Shown here in pieces: positions 1 through 7,385 of a stretch of DNA of 10,601 nt. Numbering within the stretch: position 1 is the first letter of the stretch; each line of letters begins with the position of its first letter. The notes below the pieces were generated by a model. The model was not told where the DNA came from, did not search any database, and was given only the letters and a program-made list of their open reading frames with translations. This stretch comes from an uncultured Ruminococcus sp. (GTDB lineage Bacteria > Bacillota > Clostridia > Oscillospirales > Acutalibacteraceae). Where the stretch lies: NCBI GenBank assembly GCA_902767285.1, contig CACXHC010000178.1, forward strand, positions 1-10,601, given 5' to 3'. The position numbers and the translations under genes are program-made.

Positions 1-60
1 GGGGGCGGCAGCCCCCAACAGTAGGGCGGCAGCCCTCAACAGTAGGGTGATAGCCCCCAA
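1..60. repeat. Tandem GC-rich hairpin repeats, 21-bp period, truncated by window edge
   Basis: Two full 21-base units (3-23 and 24-44) and a diverged partial third (45-60) follow one another. They differ at one position between the full units. Each unit carries an inverted repeat, seen best at 1-16 (GGGGGC, loop GGCA, GCCCCC), followed by a CAACAGTA linker. On the minus strand the array begins 3 bases after the groEL stop codon, so the groEL mRNA would end in successive stem-loops reading GGGCTGCCGCCC. A T run is not visible, so termination is possible but not proven. The same core, as GGGGAC-TGCC-GTCCCC, follows the polyphosphate kinase gene at 5578-5595. The array may continue beyond base 1. 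Confidence 0.75.
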
Positions 61-63
61 AGA

Positions 64-1695
<1,632 letters not shown>

Positions 1696-1716
1696 TTACC
1701 TCCAAATAATCGAAAA

Positions 1717-2001
1717 TTACTCAACAACAGCAAGAATGTCAGATTGACGAACAATTGTGAACTCTTCGCCGTCCATTTTAACTTTAGTTCCTGCGTAACT
1801 GTTTGTGATAACTTTATCGCCAACTTTAACGGTCATAACAACCTCGTTGCCGTCAACAACTCCGCCGGGGCCTACTTCAACAACTTCGGCAACCTGCGGT
1901 TTCTCCTGAGCCGCAGTCGCAAGATAAATTCCGCTGGTGGTTTTGGTTTCAGCCTTTTCAGCCTTAAGAATTACTCTGTCTGCAAGCGGTCTGATTTTCA
2001 T
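1717..2001 (-). CDS. groES: GroES, 10 kDa co-chaperonin (Cpn10)
   Basis: Heptameric lid of the GroEL chamber. At 94 residues it has normal family length. It begins with the typical MKIRPLADRVILK strand, has the mobile loop that docks on GroEL at about residues 15-33 with SGIYL (23-27) in place of the common GIVL/GIIL tripeptide, then the VGPGG turn and the closing SDILAVVE. The ATG at 1999-2001 is preceded by an ideal RBS (AGGAGG, complement of 2011-2016). It is the first gene of the groES-groEL operon, and the operator and promoter at 2040-2099 lie directly upstream. Identity is unambiguous. Confidence 0.99.
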   Translation of the reverse strand: MKIRPLADRVILKAEKAETKTTSGIYLATAAQEKPQVAEVVEVGPGGVVDGNEVVMTVKVGDKVITNSYAGTKVKMDGEEFTIVRQSDILAVVE

Positions 2002-2039
2002 AACAATATTCCTCCTAAAAAATTGACCAAAAATTCAAT

Positions 2040-2066
2040 TTAGCACTCGCACTTCTTGAGTGCTAA
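2040..2066 (-). promoter_or_regulatory. CIRCE operator (HrcA binding site)
   Basis: A perfect 9-base inverted repeat, TTAGCACTC, 9-base spacer, GAGTGCTAA, matches the CIRCE consensus exactly. It lies between the groES promoter and RBS, starting 4 bases after the -10 box, so it covers the transcription start and the 5' leader. In known systems HrcA represses from this site and is inactivated on heat shock, when GroE is titrated by unfolded protein. hrcA itself is not in the window. Confidence 0.97.
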
Positions 2067-2070
2067 ATAT

Positions 2071-2099
2071 ATTCTATACCATTTTTCCAAAAAAATCAA
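2071..2099 (-). promoter_or_regulatory. Sigma-A-type promoter of groES-groEL
   Basis: Reading the minus strand, a -35 box TTGATT (complement of 2094-2099) and a -10 box TAGAAT (complement of 2071-2076) are separated by exactly 17 bases. The CIRCE element follows 4 bases downstream, which is the usual arrangement for HrcA repression of a vegetative promoter. Confidence 0.8.
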
Positions 2100-2147
2100 G
2101 TCTTATTTTGATATTAACAATTTTTTTACATTCTACATAAGTTTTTA

Positions 2148-2176
2148 TTGAATTTATATTTTTTGTATGATAAAAT
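2148..2176 (+). promoter_or_regulatory. Probable promoter of the MutS-family gene
   Basis: TTGAAT (2148-2153) and TAAAAT (2171-2176) are spaced by 17 bases and lie about 45 bases upstream of the start codon at 2222. The region is very AT-rich, so a chance match is possible. It is divergent from the groES promoter, with about 50 bases between the two -35 boxes. Confidence 0.5.
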
Positions 2177-2221
2177 TATTACAGACGTTTATGTTTTTAC
2201 TAAATATTAGGAGGCTTGTTT

Positions 2222-3913
2222 ATGGATTTTAGTTTACTTCACCCGAGTGATTCTTCTGCAAAATACAAACTTCTTCCGCCGCAGGCGGTCAATGATCTAT
2301 CCATAGATTATATATGCTCTGCCCTTACCGATGATGCTTTCGAAAGAGGTTCTCTCAAAAATCTTATGATAAATCTTACATCTGACAAAGATGTTATACA
2401 ATATCGATGTGATATCTTCGATGATTTATACAAAAATCCGAGTCTGCGTGCCGACCTCGAAAAACTCCTCGCAACTTTGGGCGATTTGCGTGAACTCGAA
2501 AAATTCAAAAAAGATACCGAGGCTTCAGATATATGGTCGCTCATAAACCGACTCAGAGAAATTGATGGTTATGTTGACTGCATTACTCAAATGAAAACAT
2601 CTCTCGAAAATTTCGATATATCTTCCGCCGGGTTAATCGAACTTAGAAAAATCGTTACAAATATTCATGATAATTCAGGATTTCCCGAAATAAAAAAAGA
2701 TATTCAAGAAGCTCTCAAACTGGCTCGACACATAAGAAGTATCACTCTGGGGGTCAATCTTGATGATATGCTCCGCCCTGTGGAAGCCGGCATAATCTCC
2801 GTAAACAGTTTCGTTATTGCCGAGGTCGGTATTCTTAAAAACTTCATGGATAGGCTTTCTAAAACCGAAGATTTAAACGACACCCCCGGTTTTGCGAGTA
2901 TCCGAAATTTCCACGCACAGAATCCCTCTTCCGTCAAGCTCGGACTCGCAGGCGTTGCGGTAAGCGAAATACGAGATGCCAACATTTATACAGGCGATTC
3001 CGCAACGGGTGAAGATGCTCTCTCCAAAAATCTCACAAAGACCGTTACGGCGATAGTTAAAAAAATCGTAAAATCGCTGAAAGACACCCTTCACAAATAT
3101 GTCAGCATAAGCGGATTTACACTTGTGTCGCTTGTTCCCGAAATCATTTTCTACATAAGATGGGCGGACTATATTTCTAAATTGCAAGATGAAGGACTCG
3201 TTTTGTGCAAGCCCGAAATTCTCCCTACAAAAAACCGTGAACTTTTCGCCAAAGATTTATATAACATGAAACTCGCCATAAAAACTCATTCTGGCGAAAA
3301 AATAGAAATTATCGGAAATGATTTCGAGTTCTCCGACAAAGCGAGAATCTACATAATGACAGGCCCCAACCGTGGCGGAAAAACAACATTTACGCAAGCT
3401 GTCGGACTTGCTTTTCTGCTCGCTCAAAACGGGATATACGTTCCGGCGAAAAGTTTCTCGTTTAGTCCGTGCGACAGTATATACACGCATTTTCCCGCAG
3501 ACGAAAACGAAACTGTCGATTTAGGTCGCTTGGGTGAGGAGTCAAAGCGAATCGCCGAGATTTTCAAAGTTGCCACAGACGAAAGCTTGCTTTTATTCAA
3601 CGAGAGTCTTGCTACAACGAACGTATCCGAAGGACTTTATATAGCCAAAGATGTAGTCAAATCAATGAGATATTTCGGAACAAGGACGATATTCAACACA
3701 CATATGCACGAACTTGCCCGAAATCTCGATATTCTCAACACCGAAACAGAAGGAACAAGCAGAGTCGAAAGCCTTATAACCGGTGTTGATCACGGTGTGC
3801 GTTCGTTTAAAGTATCGATAGCACCGCCGCAGGGTGTTTCGTATGCAAGAGATATTGCGATAAAATACGGAGTTACATTCTCTCAAATAGTCGAGGCAAG
3901 GCGAGAGGAGTAA
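2222..3913 (+). CDS. MutS-family ATPase lacking the mismatch-recognition domain
   Basis: A 563-residue protein with the MutS core and ATPase domains only. The C-terminal part has a Walker A GPNRGGKTT at residues 381-389 (GPNMGGKST in MutS), a Walker B segment LLLFNES with Asn460-Glu461 where MutS has Asp-Glu, and THMHEL at 493-498, matching the conserved THxHEL motif. The N-terminal part is helical and resembles the MutS core/lever. No N-terminal mismatch-binding domain with a Phe-x-Glu motif and no C-terminal Smr nuclease domain are visible, so it is neither MutS1 nor MutS2. The in-frame TTG at 2216 is rejected because it lies 1 base from the RBS AGGAGG (2209-2214); ATG 2222 has 7-base spacing. 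It is a single gene between groES and a hairpin repeat. Cellular role is unknown; DNA-structure binding or recombination control is a family-level guess. Confidence 0.85.
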   Translation: MDFSLLHPSDSSAKYKLLPPQAVNDLSIDYICSALTDDAFERGSLKNLMINLTSDKDVIQYRCDIFDDLYKNPSLRADLEKLLATLGDLRELEKFKKDTEASDIWSLINRLREIDGYVDCITQMKTSLENFDISSAGLIELRKIVTNIHDNSGFPEIKKDIQEALKLARHIRSITLGVNLDDMLRPVEAGIISVNSFVIAEVGILKNFMDRLSKTEDLNDTPGFASIRNFHAQNPSSVKLGLAGVAVSEIRDANIYTGDSATGEDALSKNLTKTVTAIVKKIVKSLKDTLHKYVSISGFTLVSLVPEIIFYIRWADYISKLQDEGLVLCKPEILPTKNRELFAKDLYNMKLAIKTHSGEKIEIIGNDFEFSDKARIYIMTGPNRGGKTTFTQAVGLAFLLAQNGIYVPAKSFSFSPCDSIYTHFPADENETVDLGRLGEESKRIAEIFKVATDESLLLFNESLATTNVSEGLYIAKDVVKSMRYFGTRTIFNTHMHELARNLDILNTETEGTSRVESLITGVDHGVRSFKVSIAPPQGVSYARDIAIKYGVTFSQIVEARREE

Positions 3914-3945
3914 GCATACTGCAAAGCAAAATTGAGCCAACACGC

Positions 3946-3988
3946 ATTAAAGTTTTTTTGCTTCTTTTTTTTCAAAAAAAGAAGCAAA
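3946..3988 (+). repeat. Composite hairpin repeat, type A (forward), possible terminator
   Basis: The leader ATTAAAG (3946-3952) and a T run lead into a 15-bp inverted repeat: 3957-3971 (TTTGCTTC plus seven T) pairs with 3974-3988 across a TC loop. It lies 32 bases after the MutS-family stop codon. The stem is mostly A:T, and the T run is inside the stem rather than behind it, so it is not a classic intrinsic terminator. Reverse-orientation copies are at 5605-5645 and 8926-8961. Confidence 0.7.
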
Positions 3989-4023
3989 TAACCCCAACTG
4001 TAACACAGTAATTACCGCACACG

Positions 4024-4056
4024 AATTAAAGTTTTTTGGAAAGGGTTTGGGAAAAC
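4024..4056 (+). repeat. Composite repeat, type B, incomplete copy in the kinase gene leader
   Basis: Bases 4029-4056 are identical over 28 positions to 5758-5785, and both follow a similar ATTRAAG leader. This copy stops after GGGAAAAC: the hairpin's second arm, present at 5795-5810, is missing or reduced to TAAAAAAGTT. It ends 10 bases before the kinase RBS, so it forms the immediate 5' leader of that gene. Confidence 0.75.
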
Positions 4057-4081
4057 TAAAAAAGTTAAGGAGGAGTAGTTT

Positions 4082-5572
4082 ATGCTAAAAGATTTTGAAA
4101 AGAAAAAGAGTGAGGACAAGACAACCCTCAACAACGAAATAAAAGTTTTAAGAGAGAAACTTCTTTCACAGCAGCAGCTTTTGAGAGATGCCAAACTTCC
4201 CGTAATTGTTTTAATAGAGGGCTGGTCGGCATCGGGAAAGGGCAGTTTGATAAAAGAGCTTATCAGCGAGATAGACCCCCGTTTTTACAATGTTGTATCA
4301 CCGCCGATAATTCCCGAATCAGATTTAAGAATGCCGTTTTTGCATCAATATGCGGCGGCTATTCCCGAGAACGGCAAAATTGCATTTTTCGACTCGGGCT
4401 GGATGGACAGTGCTGTTCGTAGTTTTCTGTATCACGATATCACAAAGACCGAGTATCGACATCGTGTGCGTCAGATAAACGAGTTTGAACGACAGCTTAA
4501 AAACGGCGGTTATCTGATAGTAAAGATTTTTTTGCACATTGACAAAGAAGAGCAGTTCAAGCGATTAAAGGATTTAGCCGAATCTCCTCAAACTGAGTGG
4601 CGAGTTACTCGTGACGATATTCGTCAACAAAAGGAGTACAAGCGTTACATGGAGGCTTTCGATGATTTTATGGAGAAAACAAGTGATACCGCTATGTGGC
4701 ATATTCTTGATGGAAGTCGCAAAAGAACGGCGGTTCGTGATGCTTTAAAACTCATTGTTGACCGAATCGACAGAGGTTTATCCGATGGCAAATACACGGG
4801 CGAACCATTCGAAGAAGAATTTCCGCTCGTAAGTATGCCAAAGCTCGCCGATGTTGATTTATCTCCATCAATCAGCGATGAAGATTACAAAAAAGAACTG
4901 AAAAAATTGCAGTCACGCTTAACCGAACTCCACAACATAGTATATAGAAAAAAGATTCCCGTTATTCTTTGTTACGAAGGCTGGGACGCTGCCGGCAAAG
5001 GCGGAAATATCAGACGAGTTGCGTATCCTCTCGACCCACGAGGATTTGATGTTCAGCCGATAGCCTCACCTCTTCCGCACGAATTAAATCGCCATTTCTT
5101 GTGGAGATTCTGGACACGCCTCCCCCGAACAGGACACATCACAATTTTTGACCGCACATGGTACGGCAGAGTAATGGTAGAACGTCTTGAGGGATTCTGC
5201 TCCGAAAAAGACTGGAAACGTGCCTACAACGAGATAAACGAGTTTGAACGCACTCTCACCGATTGGGGAGCCGTTGTTCTGAAATTCTGGATTCATATAG
5301 ACAAGGATACCCAGCTCGCCCGATTCACCGACCGTCAGAACACCCCCGAAAAACAGTGGAAAATCACCGATGAAGATTGGCGAAATCGTGAAAAGTGGGA
5401 CAGCTACGAAGTCGCCGTTGATGAAATGCTCGCCCTTACAAGCACCAAAAACGCTCCTTGGTATATCATCGAGTCAAACGACAAAAAGTATGCTCGAATC
5501 AAAACACTGAAAATAATCGTCAAAGCTCTCGAATCTGCTTGCTCCGAGCATTTTGACAAAATAATCTCATAG
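4082..5572 (+). CDS. pap: Polyphosphate:AMP phosphotransferase, two-domain PPK2 family
   Basis: PPK2-family enzyme expected to move phosphate from polyphosphate to AMP, giving ADP, in the cytoplasm. It is 496 residues with two tandem PPK2 domains, the usual size of the fused class. Domain 1 (about 35-235) has P-loop GWSASGKGS (47-55) and FDSGWMDS (103-110). Domain 2 (about 285-490) has GWDAAGKGG (300-308), FDRTWYGR (356-363) and a lid with QWKITDEDW (425-433). Domain 2 keeps the catalytic Asp302, Lys306, Asp357 and Arg358; domain 1 has Ser49 and Ser105 in place of the Asp and Arg, so the C-terminal half is probably the active one. Start ATG 4082 has RBS AAGGAGGAG (4067-4075). No convincing promoter of its own was seen; a partial type B repeat fills the leader. 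The AMP rather than ADP/GDP preference is inferred from the two-domain architecture. Confidence 0.93.
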   Translation: MLKDFEKKKSEDKTTLNNEIKVLREKLLSQQQLLRDAKLPVIVLIEGWSASGKGSLIKELISEIDPRFYNVVSPPIIPESDLRMPFLHQYAAAIPENGKIAFFDSGWMDSAVRSFLYHDITKTEYRHRVRQINEFERQLKNGGYLIVKIFLHIDKEEQFKRLKDLAESPQTEWRVTRDDIRQQKEYKRYMEAFDDFMEKTSDTAMWHILDGSRKRTAVRDALKLIVDRIDRGLSDGKYTGEPFEEEFPLVSMPKLADVDLSPSISDEDYKKELKKLQSRLTELHNIVYRKKIPVILCYEGWDAAGKGGNIRRVAYPLDPRGFDVQPIASPLPHELNRHFLWRFWTRLPRTGHITIFDRTWYGRVMVERLEGFCSEKDWKRAYNEINEFERTLTDWGAVVLKFWIHIDKDTQLARFTDRQNTPEKQWKITDEDWRNREKWDSYEVAVDEMLALTSTKNAPWYIIESNDKKYARIKTLKIIVKALESACSEHFDKIIS

Positions 5573-5577
5573 CTTGT

Positions 5578-5595
5578 CGGGGACTGCCGTCCCCG
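5578..5595 (+). terminator. GC-rich stem-loop 5 bases after the kinase stop codon
   Basis: CGGGGAC (5578-5584) pairs with GTCCCCG (5589-5595) around a TGCC loop. A T run (5609-5616) follows 13 bases later as part of the adjacent repeat, so it could support termination, but the distance is longer than in a classic intrinsic terminator. The core is the reverse complement of the units at 1-44, after groEL. Confidence 0.6.
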
Positions 5596-5604
5596 AACCC
5601 CTGC

Positions 5605-5645
5605 CTTCTTTTTTTTGAAAAAAAAAGAAGCAAAAAAAACTTTAA
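5605..5645 (-). repeat. Composite hairpin repeat, type A (reverse orientation)
   Basis: CTTC plus eight T (5605-5616), G, nine A, GAAG (5627-5630), then C, an A run and CTTTAA (5640-5645). Read on the minus strand it is leader TTAAAG, T run, GCTTC hairpin, the same order as 3946-3988. It lies directly behind the GC hairpin at 5578-5595. Confidence 0.7.
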
Positions 5646-5687
5646 CTATATAAATTTTTCGCTTTTCAACTGATATTCTATAAACTA

Positions 5688-5727
5688 AAACAAATCCGAC
5701 TGCATCAGTACGCAGTCGGATTTGTTT
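5688..5727. terminator. Strong 16-bp stem-loop, probable bidirectional terminator
   Basis: 5688-5703 (AAACAAATCCGACTGC) is perfectly complementary to 5712-5727 with an 8-base loop. The stem has a GC-rich top and A/T base with TTTGTTTA on the 3' side and an A-rich 5' side, so it could end transcription from either direction. It sits 116 bases after the kinase stop, and no gene starts nearby on the other strand; a small-RNA terminator is an alternative. Confidence 0.65.
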
Positions 5728-5753
5728 ACATGAAATTAAGTAAATGTTTCACA

Positions 5754-5810
5754 ATTGAAGTTTTTTGGAAAGGGTTTGGGAAAACCTTTTTTTCAAAAAA
5801 GGTTTTCCCA
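5754..5810 (+). repeat. Composite hairpin repeat, type B, complete copy
   Basis: After an ATTGAAG leader and a T run comes GGAAAGGGTT, then a perfect 16-bp inverted repeat: 5777-5792 (TGGGAAAACCTTTTTT) pairs with 5795-5810 across a TC loop. Its first half is identical to 4029-4056. It is upstream of the VWA promoter and so probably not in that transcript. Confidence 0.75.
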
Positions 5811-5863
5811 AGAAAAGCCACCTGAAGCAATCAGATTTTGTTTCTATATTTTTTAGTAAATAT

Positions 5864-5892
5864 TTGCTTTTTGTAACACGGTATGATATAAT
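5864..5892 (+). promoter_or_regulatory. Extended -10 promoter of the VWA-MoxR unit
   Basis: TTGCTT (5864-5869) and a perfect TATAAT (5887-5892) are spaced by 17 bases, with TG at 5884-5885 giving an extended -10. The start codon is 43 bases downstream of the -10. It is the best sigma-A match in the window apart from groES. Confidence 0.75.
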
Positions 5893-5935
5893 AAATACAT
5901 ACAATAGAAATTTTGTTCAAAAAGGAGATGAAAAT

Positions 5936-7384
5936 ATGCTGTCATTGGAACAGCTCGAAAGAATAAATCAAATCGCGTTCAACATCATAAATATGTCGAA
6001 AAATCTGCTTGTAGTTAACATGAGGTTTATGGACTCAGCGATTGGACGTTTAACGCTCGTTCCAAGCATGATTGACACCACCTCCACCGATGGCGAACAC
6101 TACTACTATCGCCCCATGCACATTCTCGAAAGCTACCGAGCCGAACAGGAAATGCCTGTCCGAGAGTACCTCCACAGCATTTTCCACTGTATTTATCGAC
6201 ATATGTTCATAGGCACGCTTGTCGATGAGCGTTTCTGGAATCTCGCTTGCGACATCGCCGTTGAAAACTCCATCAACGGTCTTGATATTGAAATTGTCGA
6301 TGTAAAGCGTATTCATGTCGAGAAAGATATTATTAGAACTCTTTCAACAAAAGTGAAATACGTTACCGCCGAAATGCTGTACAGATATTTTCTTGACGCA
6401 AATCTCAGCGAAAGAACTATCTGCGAATACGAAAGAATTTTCTCGCTCGATAATCATGATGTTTGGTACAAAAAAAATGACGATGACGATGACGGTAACG
6501 GTAACGGTCAGTCGAAAAAAAATAATCAAAATAAAAATCAAAACAAAAATCAAAATCAAAACAAGAACCAAAATCAAAACGAAGATAATGACCAAAATCA
6601 AAATCAAAACGAAGATAATGACCAAAATCAAAAAAACGCAGGTTCACGCCAAGAGCTTGAACAAATGTGGCAAGATATATCTCAGTATGTGCAGACCGCT
6701 CTCGAAACTATCGAGCAGGAGAGAGGCACCCAAGCAGGCGGACTCACTCAAAATCTGATGGAAGTCAACCGAGAAAAATACGATTACACCTCATTTTTGA
6801 AAAAATTCTCGATAATGGGCGAGGTCATGAAAATCAATGACGAAGAGTTCGATTATATTTTCTATACCTACGGTCTTATGCTGTACGGCAAAATTCCGCT
6901 TATTGAACCTCTTGAGTATAAAGATGTTAAGCGAATAAAGGAATTTGTTATCGCTATTGATACATCAGGTTCGGTTAGTGGTGAACTTGTCCAAAAATTC
7001 GTTCAAAAAACGTATAACATACTCAAAACCACGGAGTCTTTTTTCTCGAAAATCAATATACATATTGTTCAGTGTGATGCCGAAATTCAAAGCGATGTCA
7101 AAATCACATCACAAGAGGAGTTCGATAATTATATAAAAACTATGAATCTGTTCGGATTCGGCGGAACGGATTTCCGCCCTGTGTTTACCTACGTCAACAA
7201 GTTGATCGACAATCACGAATTTACCAATCTGAAAGGGCTTATCTATTTTACAGATGGATTTGGAGTATTCCCCGAACATCAGCCCGATTATCACACCGCA
7301 TTTGTTTATGTAAATGATGAATACGAAAATCCGGATGTTCCGCCGTGGGCGATAAAATTAGTATTACAATCAAGGGAGATTTAA
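5936..7384 (+). CDS. VWA-domain protein with metallopeptidase-like N-terminus (DUF2201-type)
   Basis: The 482-residue protein has three parts. Residues 1-180 resemble the metallopeptidase-like domain found in front of some VWA domains: the His cluster H80-SIF-H84-CIYR-H89 has the HExxHxxxxH spacing but Ser81 replaces the catalytic Glu. Residues 182-234 are a disordered linker, Asp-rich then Asn/Gln/Lys-rich. Residues about 337-480 are a VWA fold with a complete MIDAS metal site: DTSGS (342-346), Thr411 in GGTDF, and Asp440 in YFTDG. ATG 5936 is chosen over a further upstream start at 5765, because AAAGGAG (5921-5927) gives 8-base spacing and the promoter lies between. The downstream MoxR gene begins 1 base after this stop, implying translational coupling. 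No signal peptide or membrane segment is visible, so it is probably cytoplasmic. The family name is from motif memory, not a search. Confidence 0.82.
   Translation: MLSLEQLERINQIAFNIINMSKNLLVVNMRFMDSAIGRLTLVPSMIDTTSTDGEHYYYRPMHILESYRAEQEMPVREYLHSIFHCIYRHMFIGTLVDERFWNLACDIAVENSINGLDIEIVDVKRIHVEKDIIRTLSTKVKYVTAEMLYRYFLDANLSERTICEYERIFSLDNHDVWYKKNDDDDDGNGNGQSKKNNQNKNQNKNQNQNKNQNQNEDNDQNQNQNEDNDQNQKNAGSRQELEQMWQDISQYVQTALETIEQERGTQAGGLTQNLMEVNREKYDYTSFLKKFSIMGEVMKINDEEFDYIFYTYGLMLYGKIPLIEPLEYKDVKRIKEFVIAIDTSGSVSGELVQKFVQKTYNILKTTESFFSKINIHIVQCDAEIQSDVKITSQEEFDNYIKTMNLFGFGGTDFRPVFTYVNKLIDNHEFTNLKGLIYFTDGFGVFPEHQPDYHTAFVYVNDEYENPDVPPWAIKLVLQSREI
6571..6630 (+). repeat. Perfect 30-bp tandem duplication in the Asn/Gln linker
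   Basis: Bases 6571-6600 and 6601-6630 are identical. Each encodes ten residues containing QNEDNDQ within the VWA protein linker. The length is a multiple of three, so gain or loss would change linker length without a frameshift. The surrounding codons are also short CAAAAT/CAAAAC-like repeats, a typical replication-slippage setting. Confidence 0.9.
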
Positions 7385-7385
7385 T

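Larger units (their letters stand above)
5573..5935. other. Gene-free 363-base intergenic region packed with hairpins
   Basis: No credible coding frame was found between the kinase stop and the VWA gene start. In order it contains a GC hairpin (5578-5595), a reverse type A repeat (5605-5645), an AT-rich stretch with nothing recognised (5647-5687), a strong 16-bp stem-loop (5688-5727), a complete type B repeat (5754-5810), and the VWA promoter (5864-5892) with RBS (5921-5927). The spacing suggests a strong transcriptional boundary between the two units. Confidence 0.8.

Noticed and set aside
1..60. Short repeats with regular spacing as a CRISPR array
   Set aside because: The 21-base period leaves no unique spacers and each unit is itself a hairpin, so it is a simple tandem repeat.
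2216..2221. TTG at 2216 as start of the MutS-family gene
   Set aside because: It is 1 base behind the AGGAGG RBS; ATG 2222 has proper 7-base spacing.
2222..3913. MutS-family gene as MutS1 or MutS2
   Set aside because: No mismatch-binding N-terminal domain and no Smr nuclease domain are visible at 563 residues.
3997..4009. ACTGT-AAC-ACAGT small palindrome upstream of the kinase gene
   Set aside because: A 5-bp stem with a 3-base loop is expected by chance and no further operator-like symmetry surrounds it.
5765..5935. Upstream extension of the VWA protein from 5765
   Set aside because: The extension starts inside the type B repeat and crosses the promoter; the ATG at 5936 has a good RBS and the protein there begins like a normal soluble domain.
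6393..6758. Alternative-frame proteins across the Asn/Gln linker, rich in Lys-Ile-Lys-Thr or Phe-Asp repeats, on both strands (6344-6758)
   Set aside because: They are by-products of the repetitive CAAAAT-type DNA read in other frames, within an intact VWA gene.
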